From: Bacteroidota bacterium
GTDB taxonomy: Bacteria; Bacteroidota; Bacteroidia; Bacteroidales; F082
Reading direction: 5' to 3'
Length of the DNA stretch: 64,000 nucleotides
Assembly (NCBI GenBank): GCA_023396415.1
Contig: JAEWWJ010000024.1
Coordinates: 46,219 to 110,218 of the forward strand
Below are positions 27,247 to 37,000 of this stretch, piece by piece. Both the position numbers and the translations under genes were made by a program. The first letter of the stretch is position 1; each line of letters opens with the position of its first letter. Below the pieces are notes generated by a model. The model saw only the letters and a list, made by a program, of their open reading frames with translations. It searched no databases and had not been told where the DNA came from.

Positions 27247-27279
27247 TTTGAGTTTCATATAGATAAAATTGTATTTTTG
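27247..27279 (+). promoter_or_regulatory. Promoter of the RRM gene with a long 5' leader
   Basis: TTTG at 27247-27250, a 21-base spacer and TATTTTTG at 27272-27279. Transcription from about 27286 would leave an AT-rich leader of about 120 bases before ATG 27408. The gene-free stretch 27048-27407 holds this promoter, the terminator above and the leader; nothing else is visible in it. Confidence 0.6.
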
Positions 27280-27407
27280 TTGCGGTTTAATTTAATCGTT
27301 CTTTCAAAAAGTTAAGAAATAAAACAATCTTCAGAATTCACCATTCTGTTTTCAGAGTCAAAGGCTTTTCTTTTTGAGAAATATTTATCAATTTTTTTAT
27401 TTTTATC

Positions 27408-27770
27408 ATGAACATTTTTGTTGCAAAACTCAATTTCAAAACTACCAGTGAAGAACTGGAAGAAACATTCAAACAGTTTGGTGAAGTTACTAGTGCCAAA
27501 GTTATCATTGACAAACTAACCAACCGCTCAAAAGGCTATGGTTTTGTTGAAATGCCCAATGACACTGAAGGCTATGAGGCTATCAATAACCTCAACGATA
27601 CCCAGTTAGATGGCAGTACCATCGTTGTTAAAAAAGCTCGTCCGAAAGAAGAAGGCGAAGGCGGCGGCGGTTTCAAACGTCGTGAAGGTGGTTTCCGCAA
27701 TGAAGGCGGATATCGCAAAGAAGGTGGTTTCCGTGGAGGAGATAGCGGTGGATTCAGAAATCGCTACTAA
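27408..27770 (+). CDS. RRM RNA-binding protein with glycine-rich tail
   Basis: A 120-residue protein: one RRM (residues 1-78) with RNP2 IFVAKL (3-8) and RNP1 KGYGFVEM (42-49), then a tail of Gly/Arg repeats such as REGGFRNEGG. This is the single-RRM glycine-rich type found in Bacteroidota and cyanobacteria, several of which respond to cold or act as RNA chaperones. It has its own promoter, a leader of about 120 bases that could allow post-transcriptional control, and its own terminator. Expression conditions are inferred. Confidence 0.93.
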   Translation: MNIFVAKLNFKTTSEELEETFKQFGEVTSAKVIIDKLTNRSKGYGFVEMPNDTEGYEAINNLNDTQLDGSTIVVKKARPKEEGEGGGGFKRREGGFRNEGGYRKEGGFRGGDSGGFRNRY

Positions 27771-27787
27771 GAAATAATCTAATGCAC

Positions 27788-27816
27788 AAAAAGGCGGTGA
27801 ACAACCGCCTTTTTTT
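27788..27816 (+). terminator. Terminator of the RRM gene
   Basis: AAAAAGGCGGT, GAACA loop, ACCGCCTTTTT with further T residues: a compact stem and T-run 17 bases after the stop. Confidence 0.92.
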
Positions 27817-27832
27817 ATTTTAAAAAATTCCC

Positions 27833-27865
27833 CTTGCTTCATTAGCGTTTCATTTACTATCTTTG
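27833..27865 (+). promoter_or_regulatory. Promoter of tRNA-Arg
   Basis: CTTG at 27833-27836 and TATCTTTG at 27858-27865, 21 bases apart, ending 26 bases before the tRNA. Confidence 0.6.
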
Positions 27866-27891
27866 CACGCCTAAAAAGCAAACCGAAACAT

Positions 27892-27965
27892 GGTCCGGTA
27901 GCTCAGTTGGATAGAGCAGCAGCCTTCTAAGCTGCGGGTCACAGGTTCGAATCCTGTCCGGATCA
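27892..27965 (+). tRNA. tRNA-Arg (anticodon TCT)
   Basis: A 74-base cloverleaf. The acceptor stem GGTCCGG pairs with CCGGATC (one G-T pair) and is followed by discriminator A; D arm GCTC/GAGC; anticodon stem GCAGC/GCTGC around loop CTTCTAA; T arm ACAGG/CCTGT with loop TTCGAAT. CCA is not encoded. It reads AGA codons. Confidence 0.97.
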
Positions 27966-27979
27966 CTCAACAAATATTT

Positions 27980-28012
27980 AAAAAGCTAACAATCTATATG
28001 TTAGCTTTTTTT
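27980..28012 (+). terminator. Terminator of tRNA-Arg
   Basis: AAAAAGCTAAC and GTTAGCTTTTT form an 11-base stem with a 9-base loop and a following T-run, 15 bases after the tRNA. It could also serve the converging gene at 28030. Confidence 0.88.
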
Positions 28013-28029
28013 ATTGTATTAATATCTAA

Positions 28030-28551
28030 TTAATTGAATTTTACCCCTTTAAGTCGCTCAAGGATGTGGTAAACCGCCGGACACACTGCCGCGTTATCGG
28101 CATGAAGACGGGAGTTTTTCCAAAAATTTAGATCACCGGTATGAGGATATTCCCGACATGCTTTGGGTCGGACTTCATAAATGCTACAATAATTATCAGC
28201 ACCAAGAAAGGGACAGGGCGTTTGATTCATCACAGTATCACCATCCTCGTCAACAGCGGTGAAAGCAGTTTTAAAGTCGTTTGCTTTCATCTTTAACTGT
28301 TTGGCAATCCGCTTCACATCGGTATCGTTAACCATTGGTGGAATGCTCTTGCAACAGTTTCCACAGTCTAAACAGCTGATGGAACGGAAGACTTCATAAT
28401 GCATATCATCCGTAATTTGATTGAGTTTTTTCTCGTTCCAACGACGGAGTGTCAAGGTAAATTTCTGGTTCCCTGTCACAAAACTTTTGTTGAGCTGACC
28501 TAAATTACGCTTCTCCTCAAATACTTCAAGGAGCGATTTCATCTCTTTCAA
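28030..28551 (-). CDS. YkgJ-type cysteine-cluster protein
   Basis: A 173-residue cytoplasmic protein. Its cysteine pattern, SCLDCGNCCK near residue 60 and CPFLGADNYCSIYEVRPKAC near residue 120, is that of the putative zinc- or iron-chelating YkgJ/UPF0153 family (PF03692 type). The function of the family is unsettled. It is the last gene of the minus-strand alpha-glucan locus, 35 bases after the branching-enzyme gene, with no obvious functional link to it. Confidence 0.87.
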   Translation of the reverse strand: MKEMKSLLEVFEEKRNLGQLNKSFVTGNQKFTLTLRRWNEKKLNQITDDMHYEVFRSISCLDCGNCCKSIPPMVNDTDVKRIAKQLKMKANDFKTAFTAVDEDGDTVMNQTPCPFLGADNYCSIYEVRPKACREYPHTGDLNFWKNSRLHADNAAVCPAVYHILERLKGVKFN

Positions 28552-28586
28552 TTCTTTGATTTAGAAAGTTTCTTTTAAATAACATG

Positions 28587-30611
28587 TTAGTTTTCAACCC
28601 GTTTAAGGACAATAGCAGCGCGGTTGACGTTATAAATTTTAACGGTAGCTTGTTTGTCACTATTTAAAAACGAAGGGTATTTTTGCTGCATATTAAACCT
28701 GTCGAAACCACCAAAAGCAGTGTCGTCAGTGCTTAAAACCGCTTCATAATCACCTGTTTCTTTTACGGGAATTTCGAAGTCAGGAATTGACTTCTCAGGA
28801 TGCCAATTGAAGACAAAAATAAAATGATTGCGTTCAAAAACCAATGTTTTATTGGCTTCATCGGCAAGCAACAGCCAAGGAGGTTGGCTAAGTGTGATGG
28901 CGTTGCCTTTGATAAAGGCAATCATGGCGCGATCGAAATCGCCCAACCAATGGTACTTCAAGAATTTTTTTTCAGACAACGACCATTGGCGGCGTGCATG
29001 ACTATAGCTCCAGTCGTTACCAAGACGCGGAAAATCAATCCATTCCGGATGTCCAAACTCATTGCCCATAAAATTCAACCACGACTCGCCGCCCAATGTA
29101 ATGGTGAAAAGCCGTATCATTTTATGTAAAGCAATGCCGCGATCTATCACCAAACTCTTCCGGTCTTTCGCCATTGAACTGTACATATCTTTATCCATTA
29201 GCCTAAATGCCAGCGTTTTATCACCAACAAGTGCCTGATCATGCGATTCAGCATAGGCAATGGTTTTTATATCGAAATGGCGGTTGGTCATGCTGTGGTA
29301 CATCTCATGGATGTTCCAATCTTCGTCGCTTTGTTCTTTTAACAGCTTGATCCAAAAATCAGGCAATCCCATGCCCAGTCGGTAATCGAAACCCATTCCA
29401 CCTTCTTCAATCGGCTTGCATAATCCCGGCATCCCACTCACCTCTTCGGCAATGCTAATGGCCTGCGGTTTGATTTGATGTAACAAGGTGTTGGCCAATT
29501 GTAGGTAGGTAATGGCATCATATTCAACGCCATCAGTGAAGAATTTCTCAGGAGTATCGAAAGTAACACCGTTGCCATGATGAAAATAAATCATGGAGGT
29601 GACCCCATCATAGCGGTAGCCATCAAAGTTAAAATCTTCAATCCAATACCTCACATTCGACAACAAAAACTGCAGAACTTCGTCCTTGCCATAATTAAAT
29701 AACTTTGAATCCCATTGGGGGTGATCGCCTCTTGCACCTGCATGTGTGTATTGAAAATCGGTGCCATCGAACTGACTTAAACCTTCACGTGTATTTTTAA
29801 CTGTATGAGAATGAACAATATCCATGATAACCAACAATCCCAAGCGGTGGGCTTCATCTACCAAGGCTTTTAACTCCTCCGGCGTTCCAAAGCGTGAACT
29901 GGGTGCAAAAAAGTTGGAAACATGGTAACCGAATGAACCATAATAAGGATGCTCAGCAATGGCCATCAGCTGAACCGCATTGTATCCGGCATGTACAATT
30001 TTGGGTAAAATGTACTTCCGAAACTCGTCGTAAGTTCCCACCCCTTCTTTTTCCTGTGCCATGCCTACATGTGCCTCATATATCAACAATGGCTCGTGGG
30101 GATGAAGCACCGGATTTTGATGGTTAAACACAAACTTTTTAGGTGGGTTCCAATGCTGGCCGGTAAAATCTTTGGTTTTCTCATCTTGAACTACCCGCTT
30201 GATATAAACAGGAATTTGTTCATTCTCGCCCAAGCTACTTCTTACAATAACCTTCAGTAAACCCTTATGTATAAGCTTTTTATCATAAGTAGCATCATCT
30301 AAAAAAAGCTCATAAATACCTCTTCCATTATTGATCAGTGGATGCGCATACCTGTCCCATTGATTAAAATCGCCAAAAAGAAAAAGCTCTGAGGCTGAGG
30401 GTGCCCATTCGCGATACCACCATCCTTTACGCAAGGAATCGTAGTTGAAACCAAAAATCTGATCGGCGGAGGCAAAGACCTTTAGACTCCCATAATTTGT
30501 TTTAATTTGCTCAAGACGTGCAAGATAGCGTTGGTGGCGTTCTTCAACAGCTTTGCTTACAGGTTCCAACCAAGGATCGTTGGCCACTAATGAGATGGGT
30601 TTGGTTTTCAT
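28587..30611 (-). CDS. glgB: 1,4-alpha-glucan branching enzyme (GH13, eukaryotic-type)
   Basis: A 674-residue cytoplasmic enzyme that forms alpha-1,6 branches in glycogen-like glucan. An N-terminal CBM48-like domain (KGWWYREWAPSASELFLFGDFNQW, split across about residues 60-85) precedes the GH13 barrel: nucleophile Asp in YRYDGVTSMIYFHHG (about 333), acid/base Glu in IAEEVSGMPG (about 389) and Asp in YAESHDQ (about 453). The form YDGVTSMIYFHHG is characteristic of the eukaryotic-type branching enzymes (GH13 subfamily 8), which also occur in Bacteroidota. Upstream by 25 bases is a GH13 enzyme of the same locus. Confidence 0.93.
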   Translation of the reverse strand: MKTKPISLVANDPWLEPVSKAVEERHQRYLARLEQIKTNYGSLKVFASADQIFGFNYDSLRKGWWYREWAPSASELFLFGDFNQWDRYAHPLINNGRGIYELFLDDATYDKKLIHKGLLKVIVRSSLGENEQIPVYIKRVVQDEKTKDFTGQHWNPPKKFVFNHQNPVLHPHEPLLIYEAHVGMAQEKEGVGTYDEFRKYILPKIVHAGYNAVQLMAIAEHPYYGSFGYHVSNFFAPSSRFGTPEELKALVDEAHRLGLLVIMDIVHSHTVKNTREGLSQFDGTDFQYTHAGARGDHPQWDSKLFNYGKDEVLQFLLSNVRYWIEDFNFDGYRYDGVTSMIYFHHGNGVTFDTPEKFFTDGVEYDAITYLQLANTLLHQIKPQAISIAEEVSGMPGLCKPIEEGGMGFDYRLGMGLPDFWIKLLKEQSDEDWNIHEMYHSMTNRHFDIKTIAYAESHDQALVGDKTLAFRLMDKDMYSSMAKDRKSLVIDRGIALHKMIRLFTITLGGESWLNFMGNEFGHPEWIDFPRLGNDWSYSHARRQWSLSEKKFLKYHWLGDFDRAMIAFIKGNAITLSQPPWLLLADEANKTLVFERNHFIFVFNWHPEKSIPDFEIPVKETGDYEAVLSTDDTAFGGFDRFNMQQKYPSFLNSDKQATVKIYNVNRAAIVLKRVEN

Positions 30612-30636
30612 ATGGTCAAATACTTAAAGGTAATTT

Positions 30637-32358
30637 TCAATCTTCATTTAATGGCAACTTATTTAACTCAAAAACAGCGTATTGCGAAGGCTTTAAAGTC
30701 AATCGGATGCCCTCCACCGGCAAATCTATGGGTCGAAAAAGAACGGGATCGCCCTCGGTGATGAGATCGGTTGCTGTCCAAATTTCGTTTGGTTCATATC
30801 TTAAACCCATTTTTTCAAAAGCATCAGGGTGCATATTTACGCGCATGGTTCGACTCTCGAAACGATGAAAGTTAATTACCACAAGTAATTGTTGTTCAAT
30901 AGTATAGCGCAGAAATACATAAACAAAGCGTGGATCAAACTCGGTGTACCAAGGGTTGGCCCACATGAGGTCGTAGAAATCACCTCTGCGCAGGGCTTCT
31001 TCTTGCAGACGCATTGTCAGTATTTTACGGTATGCTTTTCTCAGTTTTATCTGATCATAACTCAACAAGCCTTCGTCAAACCGACCATTGTTCATCCAGC
31101 GTTGGTGCTGGGGCATCGCACAATAATCAAAAATAGAACTTCGTCCGTCATCGCCACTATAACCGGCAATACCCAAAGCATCTTCGCCGCTTTCCTGCCC
31201 GTTGTAAATCATAAACGCACTGTTGTGCATAAACGCACTCAAGGCCACTGCTGGTAAAGCTGCATGGGCATCGCCAAAAAAACGGGGTGAAGCTAAGCGC
31301 GGTTCATCATGGTTTTCCATGAAACGTAACATCTTATGATTCAAGCCCTCCAACATTTTCCAGCAACTGCTGAGCGATTCGGCAGCATGACCATGAAGCA
31401 GCACATCATGCAGTCGGTTGTATAGGCAAACTTTGTCGTACAGATAGTCGAAACCGGCATGAACAAAATCAGGATACAAACCGGGACGATAAATTTCAGC
31501 TATCATGATGGCATCCGGAAATGGAATGCGAATTTTTTTTATCACCCACTCCCAAAATGGAACAGGAACCATTTCGGCCATATCCGAACGAAAACCATCT
31601 ACTCCCTTCTCCAGCCAAAACTTGAGAATAGCTTCCATTTTTAACCAAGTATCCGGCACCGGATCAAAATATGTTTGCTGGTCGTTCTGATAATCAATGC
31701 CATAATTAAGTTTAACAGTTTCAAACCAATCGTTGATGGTAGGCATGGCGTTGAAGCAATCATTTCCGGTGGCTTTGGCTGGTTGCTCAATATAAACGGT
31801 GCTGTTGTGATACACTTCATCTTCGCGATAAGGAGGCCAAAACGACTGATTTTGAATATAGTAGAAATTATTATTCGGATGAAACGCCAGTTGAACTTGA
31901 TCGTTGGAACCAAAATCGGAAACTGCTTCAGGCTTTCCAACCGAAGCATACTCACGTGCCAAATGGTTGGGAACAAAATCAATCAAAACTTTCATTCCAT
32001 ACGCGTGAATTCGTTCGATGAGAGCCTCAAACTCCTGCATACGTTTGGAAACATCAACAGAGAGATCAGGATCAACGTCATAATAATCATTGATGGCATA
32101 AGGCGAACCCGCAATACCTTTCACCACTGAGGGATGACTTTTTGGGATGCCAAAAGCAGAATAATCGGTAAGTGTAGCATGACGAAGGATGCCGGTAAGC
32201 CAGACATGGGTAATACCCAAGTCTTTTATTGCCAAAAGGGCAACCTCATTGATGTCGTTGAATTTGCCACATCCATTGGTGTGAATTGTGCCATTTATGC
32301 GACTGCTCACTACCTTGTTTCCGAAAAGACGTGGAAAAAGTTGGTAAATGTTCACCAT
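30637..32358 (-). CDS. Cytoplasmic alpha-amylase-family enzyme (GH13)
   Basis: A 573-residue GH13 protein without signal peptide, so probably acting on internal alpha-glucan. Barrel motifs are intact: DFVPNHLAREY, nucleophile Asp in VDGFRSDMAEMV (about residue 256), acid/base Glu in MIAEIYRPG (about 286) and stabilising Asp in MENHDEPR (about 349). The exact specificity (amylase, maltogenic enzyme or transferase) is not evident. It lies in the minus-strand locus with the branching enzyme, GH65 phosphorylase and twin kinases, but a 240-base gap and a -7-like element upstream suggest that it may have its own promoter. Confidence 0.9.
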   Translation of the reverse strand: MVNIYQLFPRLFGNKVVSSRINGTIHTNGCGKFNDINEVALLAIKDLGITHVWLTGILRHATLTDYSAFGIPKSHPSVVKGIAGSPYAINDYYDVDPDLSVDVSKRMQEFEALIERIHAYGMKVLIDFVPNHLAREYASVGKPEAVSDFGSNDQVQLAFHPNNNFYYIQNQSFWPPYREDEVYHNSTVYIEQPAKATGNDCFNAMPTINDWFETVKLNYGIDYQNDQQTYFDPVPDTWLKMEAILKFWLEKGVDGFRSDMAEMVPVPFWEWVIKKIRIPFPDAIMIAEIYRPGLYPDFVHAGFDYLYDKVCLYNRLHDVLLHGHAAESLSSCWKMLEGLNHKMLRFMENHDEPRLASPRFFGDAHAALPAVALSAFMHNSAFMIYNGQESGEDALGIAGYSGDDGRSSIFDYCAMPQHQRWMNNGRFDEGLLSYDQIKLRKAYRKILTMRLQEEALRRGDFYDLMWANPWYTEFDPRFVYVFLRYTIEQQLLVVINFHRFESRTMRVNMHPDAFEKMGLRYEPNEIWTATDLITEGDPVLFRPIDLPVEGIRLTLKPSQYAVFELNKLPLNED

Positions 32359-32379
32359 TGTTGTTGTTATTTTTCCTTA

Positions 32380-32387
32380 CAAAGGTA
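32380..32387 (-). promoter_or_regulatory. Putative -7 element before the GH13 amylase gene
   Basis: Reads TACCTTTG on the minus strand, 22 bases before the start. No good -33 element at the usual spacing. Confidence 0.4.
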
Positions 32388-32597
32388 CATCAGATTTATC
32401 GAAATACCTCCTTTTCGCACTTGCATTTCAGTGACTTGTTAATAACGTTTAATAAGTCATGAAAAAAGGTTACACTGAAAAACCAATTGCTGCATTCTCA
32501 AACGGAAACGATAAGACCTACCATGATAAATATTGAAAGAAACAAAAAAGGCTGCGTTCCTTGTGGGTTCAAAGTCTTGATTATGATTCGATGAATA

Positions 32598-33233
32598 TCA
32601 TGCTTTGCGCACAGAGTAATCCAACCCTACAAACACATCAGCAGTAGGCTTTAACTGTTGCACCTCAACGTGTTCTTTTTCGAGAACTTGCATACGATAC
32701 TCATTTTGAGGTTCTTTGCCACGTACAACTTGTGCTTTTTTGGTTTCGTGATAAGTGAGTTCAATAAAGACACGAAGGTCTACATCAGGCACTTTTATGG
32801 CATACAAACCATCAATGATCAGCATATCAATGGTTTTGTAATCGGTGGTAAGCTGGTCAATTTGTTCGGTAACCAAGTCAACGCAAGGGCCTGTGCTGGT
32901 TGTGCCTTCTTTAAATTCGCGCACATTTCGGGTTATCGTATCCCAATCATACTCACCGGGGCCAACCACATTTTCAATGCCATTGGTTTTGCGCCACTCG
33001 GTACGTTCGAGCGGGTGAATGCGGTAATAATTGTCAATGTGCAAAGGCTTAGCCATGATGCCATGTTTGCGTAAGCCTTTGGCAATAACATGTGCCAATT
33101 CGGTTTTTCCTGAACCTGACTCACCGGAAATGGCTACCATCATTTTGGGATGATAGTTTTGAAGAATGATGTCTAAAATATCAGCTCCAGCTTTGGTGTG
33201 CTTTTCAGTAATGAGCAATACGTCTCCAAGCAT
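32598..33233 (-). CDS. Uridine-kinase-like P-loop protein (copy B)
   Basis: A 211-residue P-loop protein. Walker A is SGESGSGKT (36-44); IDNYYRI (about 77) matches the DxFY segment and GPGEYDWDTI the substrate loop of the uridine kinase/phosphoribulokinase superfamily; LIIDGLYAI is the Walker B-like strand. About 210 residues is the normal length for uridine kinase, but the usual pyrimidine-binding residues are not clearly kept. It is a paralogue of the next gene upstream, with which it aligns without gaps through the P-loop. Position among alpha-glucan genes suggests a sugar or sugar-derived substrate. The actual substrate is unknown. Confidence 0.85.
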   Translation of the reverse strand: MLGDVLLITEKHTKAGADILDIILQNYHPKMMVAISGESGSGKTELAHVIAKGLRKHGIMAKPLHIDNYYRIHPLERTEWRKTNGIENVVGPGEYDWDTITRNVREFKEGTTSTGPCVDLVTEQIDQLTTDYKTIDMLIIDGLYAIKVPDVDLRVFIELTYHETKKAQVVRGKEPQNEYRMQVLEKEHVEVQQLKPTADVFVGLDYSVRKA

Positions 33234-33287
33234 AGTGTATATATTATTGATTATAAATTACTTAAAATATAGATAGCATTGGTTTTT

Positions 33288-33926
33288 TTACAAATGGTAT
33301 TTGTCGAGGGTGGCATCAAAATCGAAGAAGAGATTGATACCATGTTTTAAACCATGAACAATTTGGTGTTCGCGTTCCAAAATCTGTTTGCGAAATTCAG
33401 TCATTTCTTCCTTTTCGCTATACAACTGCGCCTCTTTGGTTTCATCGTAAGTGAGTTCGATGAATACCTTAAAATTTGATTGATGGAGCTTTGTTGCATA
33501 CAAACCATTGATGATCAGCACATCAACCCCATCAAAAAAAGTAGTCAGAACGTCCACTTCATCGGTAATCAAATCTACACAGGGCATGGTTGATTCGCGA
33601 TCGTGATAAAAATCGTCAATCACAAGATTGATTTTGTTCCAGTCATACTCATCAGGACCAACACTTTCAATGCCATTAAGCCTTCGCCAAGCTTTGCGTT
33701 CTTTGGGTGGTATTTTATAAAAATCATCCAAATCAATGATTTTACAAACCACTCCTTGCTTTTTAAGTTTTTGTGCAATGGCATACGACAAAGTTGATTT
33801 ACCCGAGCCTACTTCGCCACCAATTGTGAGTATAAACTTGGGCTGCAACACTTTGTGCAATTCATCCGTAACCAATTCAGCGGCTTCAAGGTGCTTTTTT
33901 GTTACTGTAATTTTATCGTTTAACAT
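33288..33926 (-). CDS. Uridine-kinase-like P-loop protein (copy A)
   Basis: A 212-residue paralogue of the downstream gene, 54 bases away. Walker A is GGEVGSGKS (36-44), at exactly the same position; IDLDDFYKIPPKERKAWRR matches HIDNYYRIHPLERTEWRK of the partner; GPDEYDWNKI, LIINGLYAT and VFIELTYDETKEAQ are shared. In this copy the Walker B-like Asp of LIIDG is Asn (LIING), which could alter activity. Two adjacent kept copies suggest different substrates, or a heteromer. It follows the HAD-GH65 gene by 75 bases in the same direction. Confidence 0.85.
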   Translation of the reverse strand: MLNDKITVTKKHLEAAELVTDELHKVLQPKFILTIGGEVGSGKSTLSYAIAQKLKKQGVVCKIIDLDDFYKIPPKERKAWRRLNGIESVGPDEYDWNKINLVIDDFYHDRESTMPCVDLITDEVDVLTTFFDGVDVLIINGLYATKLHQSNFKVFIELTYDETKEAQLYSEKEEMTEFRKQILEREHQIVHGLKHGINLFFDFDATLDKYHL

Positions 33927-34001
33927 AATTTTTAAGGTTTTTTCGAAAATAAACGTTTTTCATTTCCTTTGTTAACGAGGTCAAAAACCAGTGTTCGGGT
34001 T

Positions 34002-37000
34002 CTATTTCCTCTCGAAAGTATTCCATTTTCGTGCCGGCAAATCATAGGTTTGATCATCCAATTGTATGTTGACTTGCTTATCAGTAAAGATACGATATTT
34101 CGTCGGGCACAGCTCAAACTGGTAGCACACGCCTTTGAAATTCAACTGAAACGTCATTGTTTTCCAATTGTGGGGTAAATTTGACCGCAAGGAAAGAATT
34201 TCACCACGGAAATTAATACCGGCAAAGGTGTTGAGGGCAATTAAAATTGTTCCGGCCATCACACCGGCATGAATACCTTCTCCCGTTGTACCTCCTTGAA
34301 TATCAACATAATCGCTTCCAAGTGCATCTTGGTACAATTCAAGACTTAAATCAGTATTCCCAACCATAGCGGCCAATCGGGCATGAACTACCCTGCTCAA
34401 CGTAGAACCATGTGAGGTGCGTTGCAAATAGTAAATCAAATTGCGCTGCAAATAATCATCGGGCAACGTATAATTGAGCTTTTGCAGCAGTTGATCAACC
34501 TCGTCTTTGTTCAGGTTATAAAAAGTCATCAATGTGTCGGCCTGCTTAGCCACTTTATAGGTATCGGGCGACTTACCTTCAGCTTTCAGGATGCGATCCA
34601 TACGGTAAACATTGCCATATTTTTGCCTGTAATAGTCCCAATCCAGCTCATTTAATTCAAAATAGCCATCGTATTGGGCCAAAATACCATCTTCGTTGAT
34701 GACAAGATTCAAAGCTGAAGCAATTGCTGACCATTGTTGTATTTCACCGGAATTGAATCCAAGCTTTTTATTGGTTTCTGGTCCAACAACTTTTTGAATT
34801 TCAACCGCTTTTCCGAACATCCAAGCTACCATCAAATTGGTGTAAGCATTGTCTTTTAAACCACCTTCGTTGGTATCGGGCATGTGTTCATGAAATTCAT
34901 CAGGGCCCATAACACCGCGTATTTCATAACGATGGGTTTCAGGATTAAGCTTTGCTTTTCCGGCCCAAAACCGACAGATTTCAAAAAACATTTCTGCTCC
35001 GTACTGTTTGAGAAAATCTTTATCGTCAGAAATCCAAAAATAATCCCAAATATTGTAAGCGATAGCTAAGGAAACATGACGCTGCAAGGCGCTATGGTCG
35101 TCGCCCCATTCGCCAGTAAGTGGATTTAGATGAACAACTTGTGTTTCTTCGCGGCCATCGCTACCACTTTGCCAAGGAAACATGGCGCCCGGGTATCCAT
35201 GAGCAGCAGCATATTTTTTGGCCTCCTTCAACCGACGATAGCGGTACATCAACATTGATTTTGCAACTTGCGGCAAATGAAGATCGTAGAGCGGAAGTAT
35301 AAACAATTCGTCCCAAAAAATATGCCCGCGATAGGCCTCACCATGTAATCCACGAGCAGTGATACTGGCATCCAGTTTTTCATTGAAAGGAGATACCGAG
35401 CTGAGCAGGTGATAGATATGCAGTCGTAATAGTTTCTGTGAGTTGCGATCGCCTGTGATTTTGATGTCAAAAGCCTCCCATAGCATATTCCATTTGACCG
35501 CACTTTGCTGATGAAGTTTTTCAAATGTCATTTCATCATTTAAAGCATGAACAGCACTATCCAAAGCATCATCAACGAAATTTTCTTTATCAGAACTGAT
35601 TGCAACAATTTTTTCAATTGTAAACTCTTGATTTTGATTAACATATGTTTCATAAAAGGCAGATGCTGTTGCTTCATCAAATTCAGTTTGCATGGAACAT
35701 TTATGCGCTTTTTTATCGAGAAACGTTTGGTGGTTTGCCGCTTCACATATCTGAAATCCGGATTGTGTTGTTTGAACCAAAACAAAAATGGAATTCTTTT
35801 CCATTCCGCTCTTAATAGGCTTCAAATGCTTCTGGTTCAATGATTTGTAACGTTCAACTCCGGCATTGATCAAATTGCCGTCAATACCAGTTTTGAGCGA
35901 TATTTTTCCACTGTAGTTGAGTGGTTTCAGGGAGTAGCGCATGGCAGCCAACATCATATTGTCCATGCTGGCAAAGCGTTCCGAAAAAATTTCCGTCTGT
36001 CGTCCCTGTTGATCTTCTACCACCATCGTCCGTTGAAGCAAACCCGACTGAAATTGAAGCACGCGCTTGCAAGAAATGATTTTCGTTTGGGAAAAATCGA
36101 ACCATTCGCCCTCATCAACGCGAAAGGTAATGGGCAGCCAATTGGGTAAATTTACAAAATCTTCATTTTCAACATCACGTCCTGAAACATTGGTAACCAA
36201 GCGATTGTACATTCCGGCCATGTAGGTTCCAGGGTAATTTATAGCGTTGGCTGAACTTTCTTCAACAGCTCCTCTTGTGCCAAAATAACCATTCCCGACG
36301 GTGAGCAATGCCTCGCGCGACCGCTCTTTATTGGGATCATAATCATGATAGGTGATGCACCATTCATCTTGCTGAAGACCATTTAAAAACCAGTTGTTCA
36401 AGTCGTTAAAAGAAATCTCTGACATATCAGTCACAACGATGTCAGCACCATTTAAATAAAGTTCTTCAATATTATCCTCTCGGGCAATGCCCAAAACCAA
36501 TCCAAAGTTTCCACTTTTTCCGGCCTGCACTCCCGAAACAGCATCTTCTACAACAATCGTGCGCTCATAATCACACCCTAAGTTTTTTGCCGCAGTAGTA
36601 AAAATATCTGCTTCGGGCTTTCCTTTTAACCCCATTTCAGCCGAAACAACACCATCAACGCGGGTTTCGACAAGATACATCAAGCCGGCAGCTTCAAGCA
36701 CAGCTTCACAATTTTTACTTGATGAGGCCACGCCGACCCTATAACCCTGTTCGCGTAAGGTTTTCATAAAGGCAACCGTTGATGGGTAAACCTCAACGCC
36801 ATCGCGGCGAAGCACCTCATTAAAGGCATCGTTTTTCATATTTCCTAACCCACAAACCGTATCCATCGAAGGGGCATCGCTCGGGTCGCCATAAGGCAAA
36901 TCAATGTTCCGGGATTGTAAAAAATCAGCAACTCCCTTATAGCGTGGCTTTCCGTCAACAAAAGGCAAATAATCATCTTTATGGGTGAAAGCTTTAAAGA

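Noticed and set aside
28030..28551. Ferredoxin or Fe-S oxidoreductase
   Set aside because: The Cys spacing is that of the YkgJ cluster, not of 2Fe-2S or 4Fe-4S ferredoxins.
30518..30868. Plus-strand frame across the glgB/GH13 junction
   Set aside because: Both genes on the minus strand have complete catalytic motifs; this frame has none.
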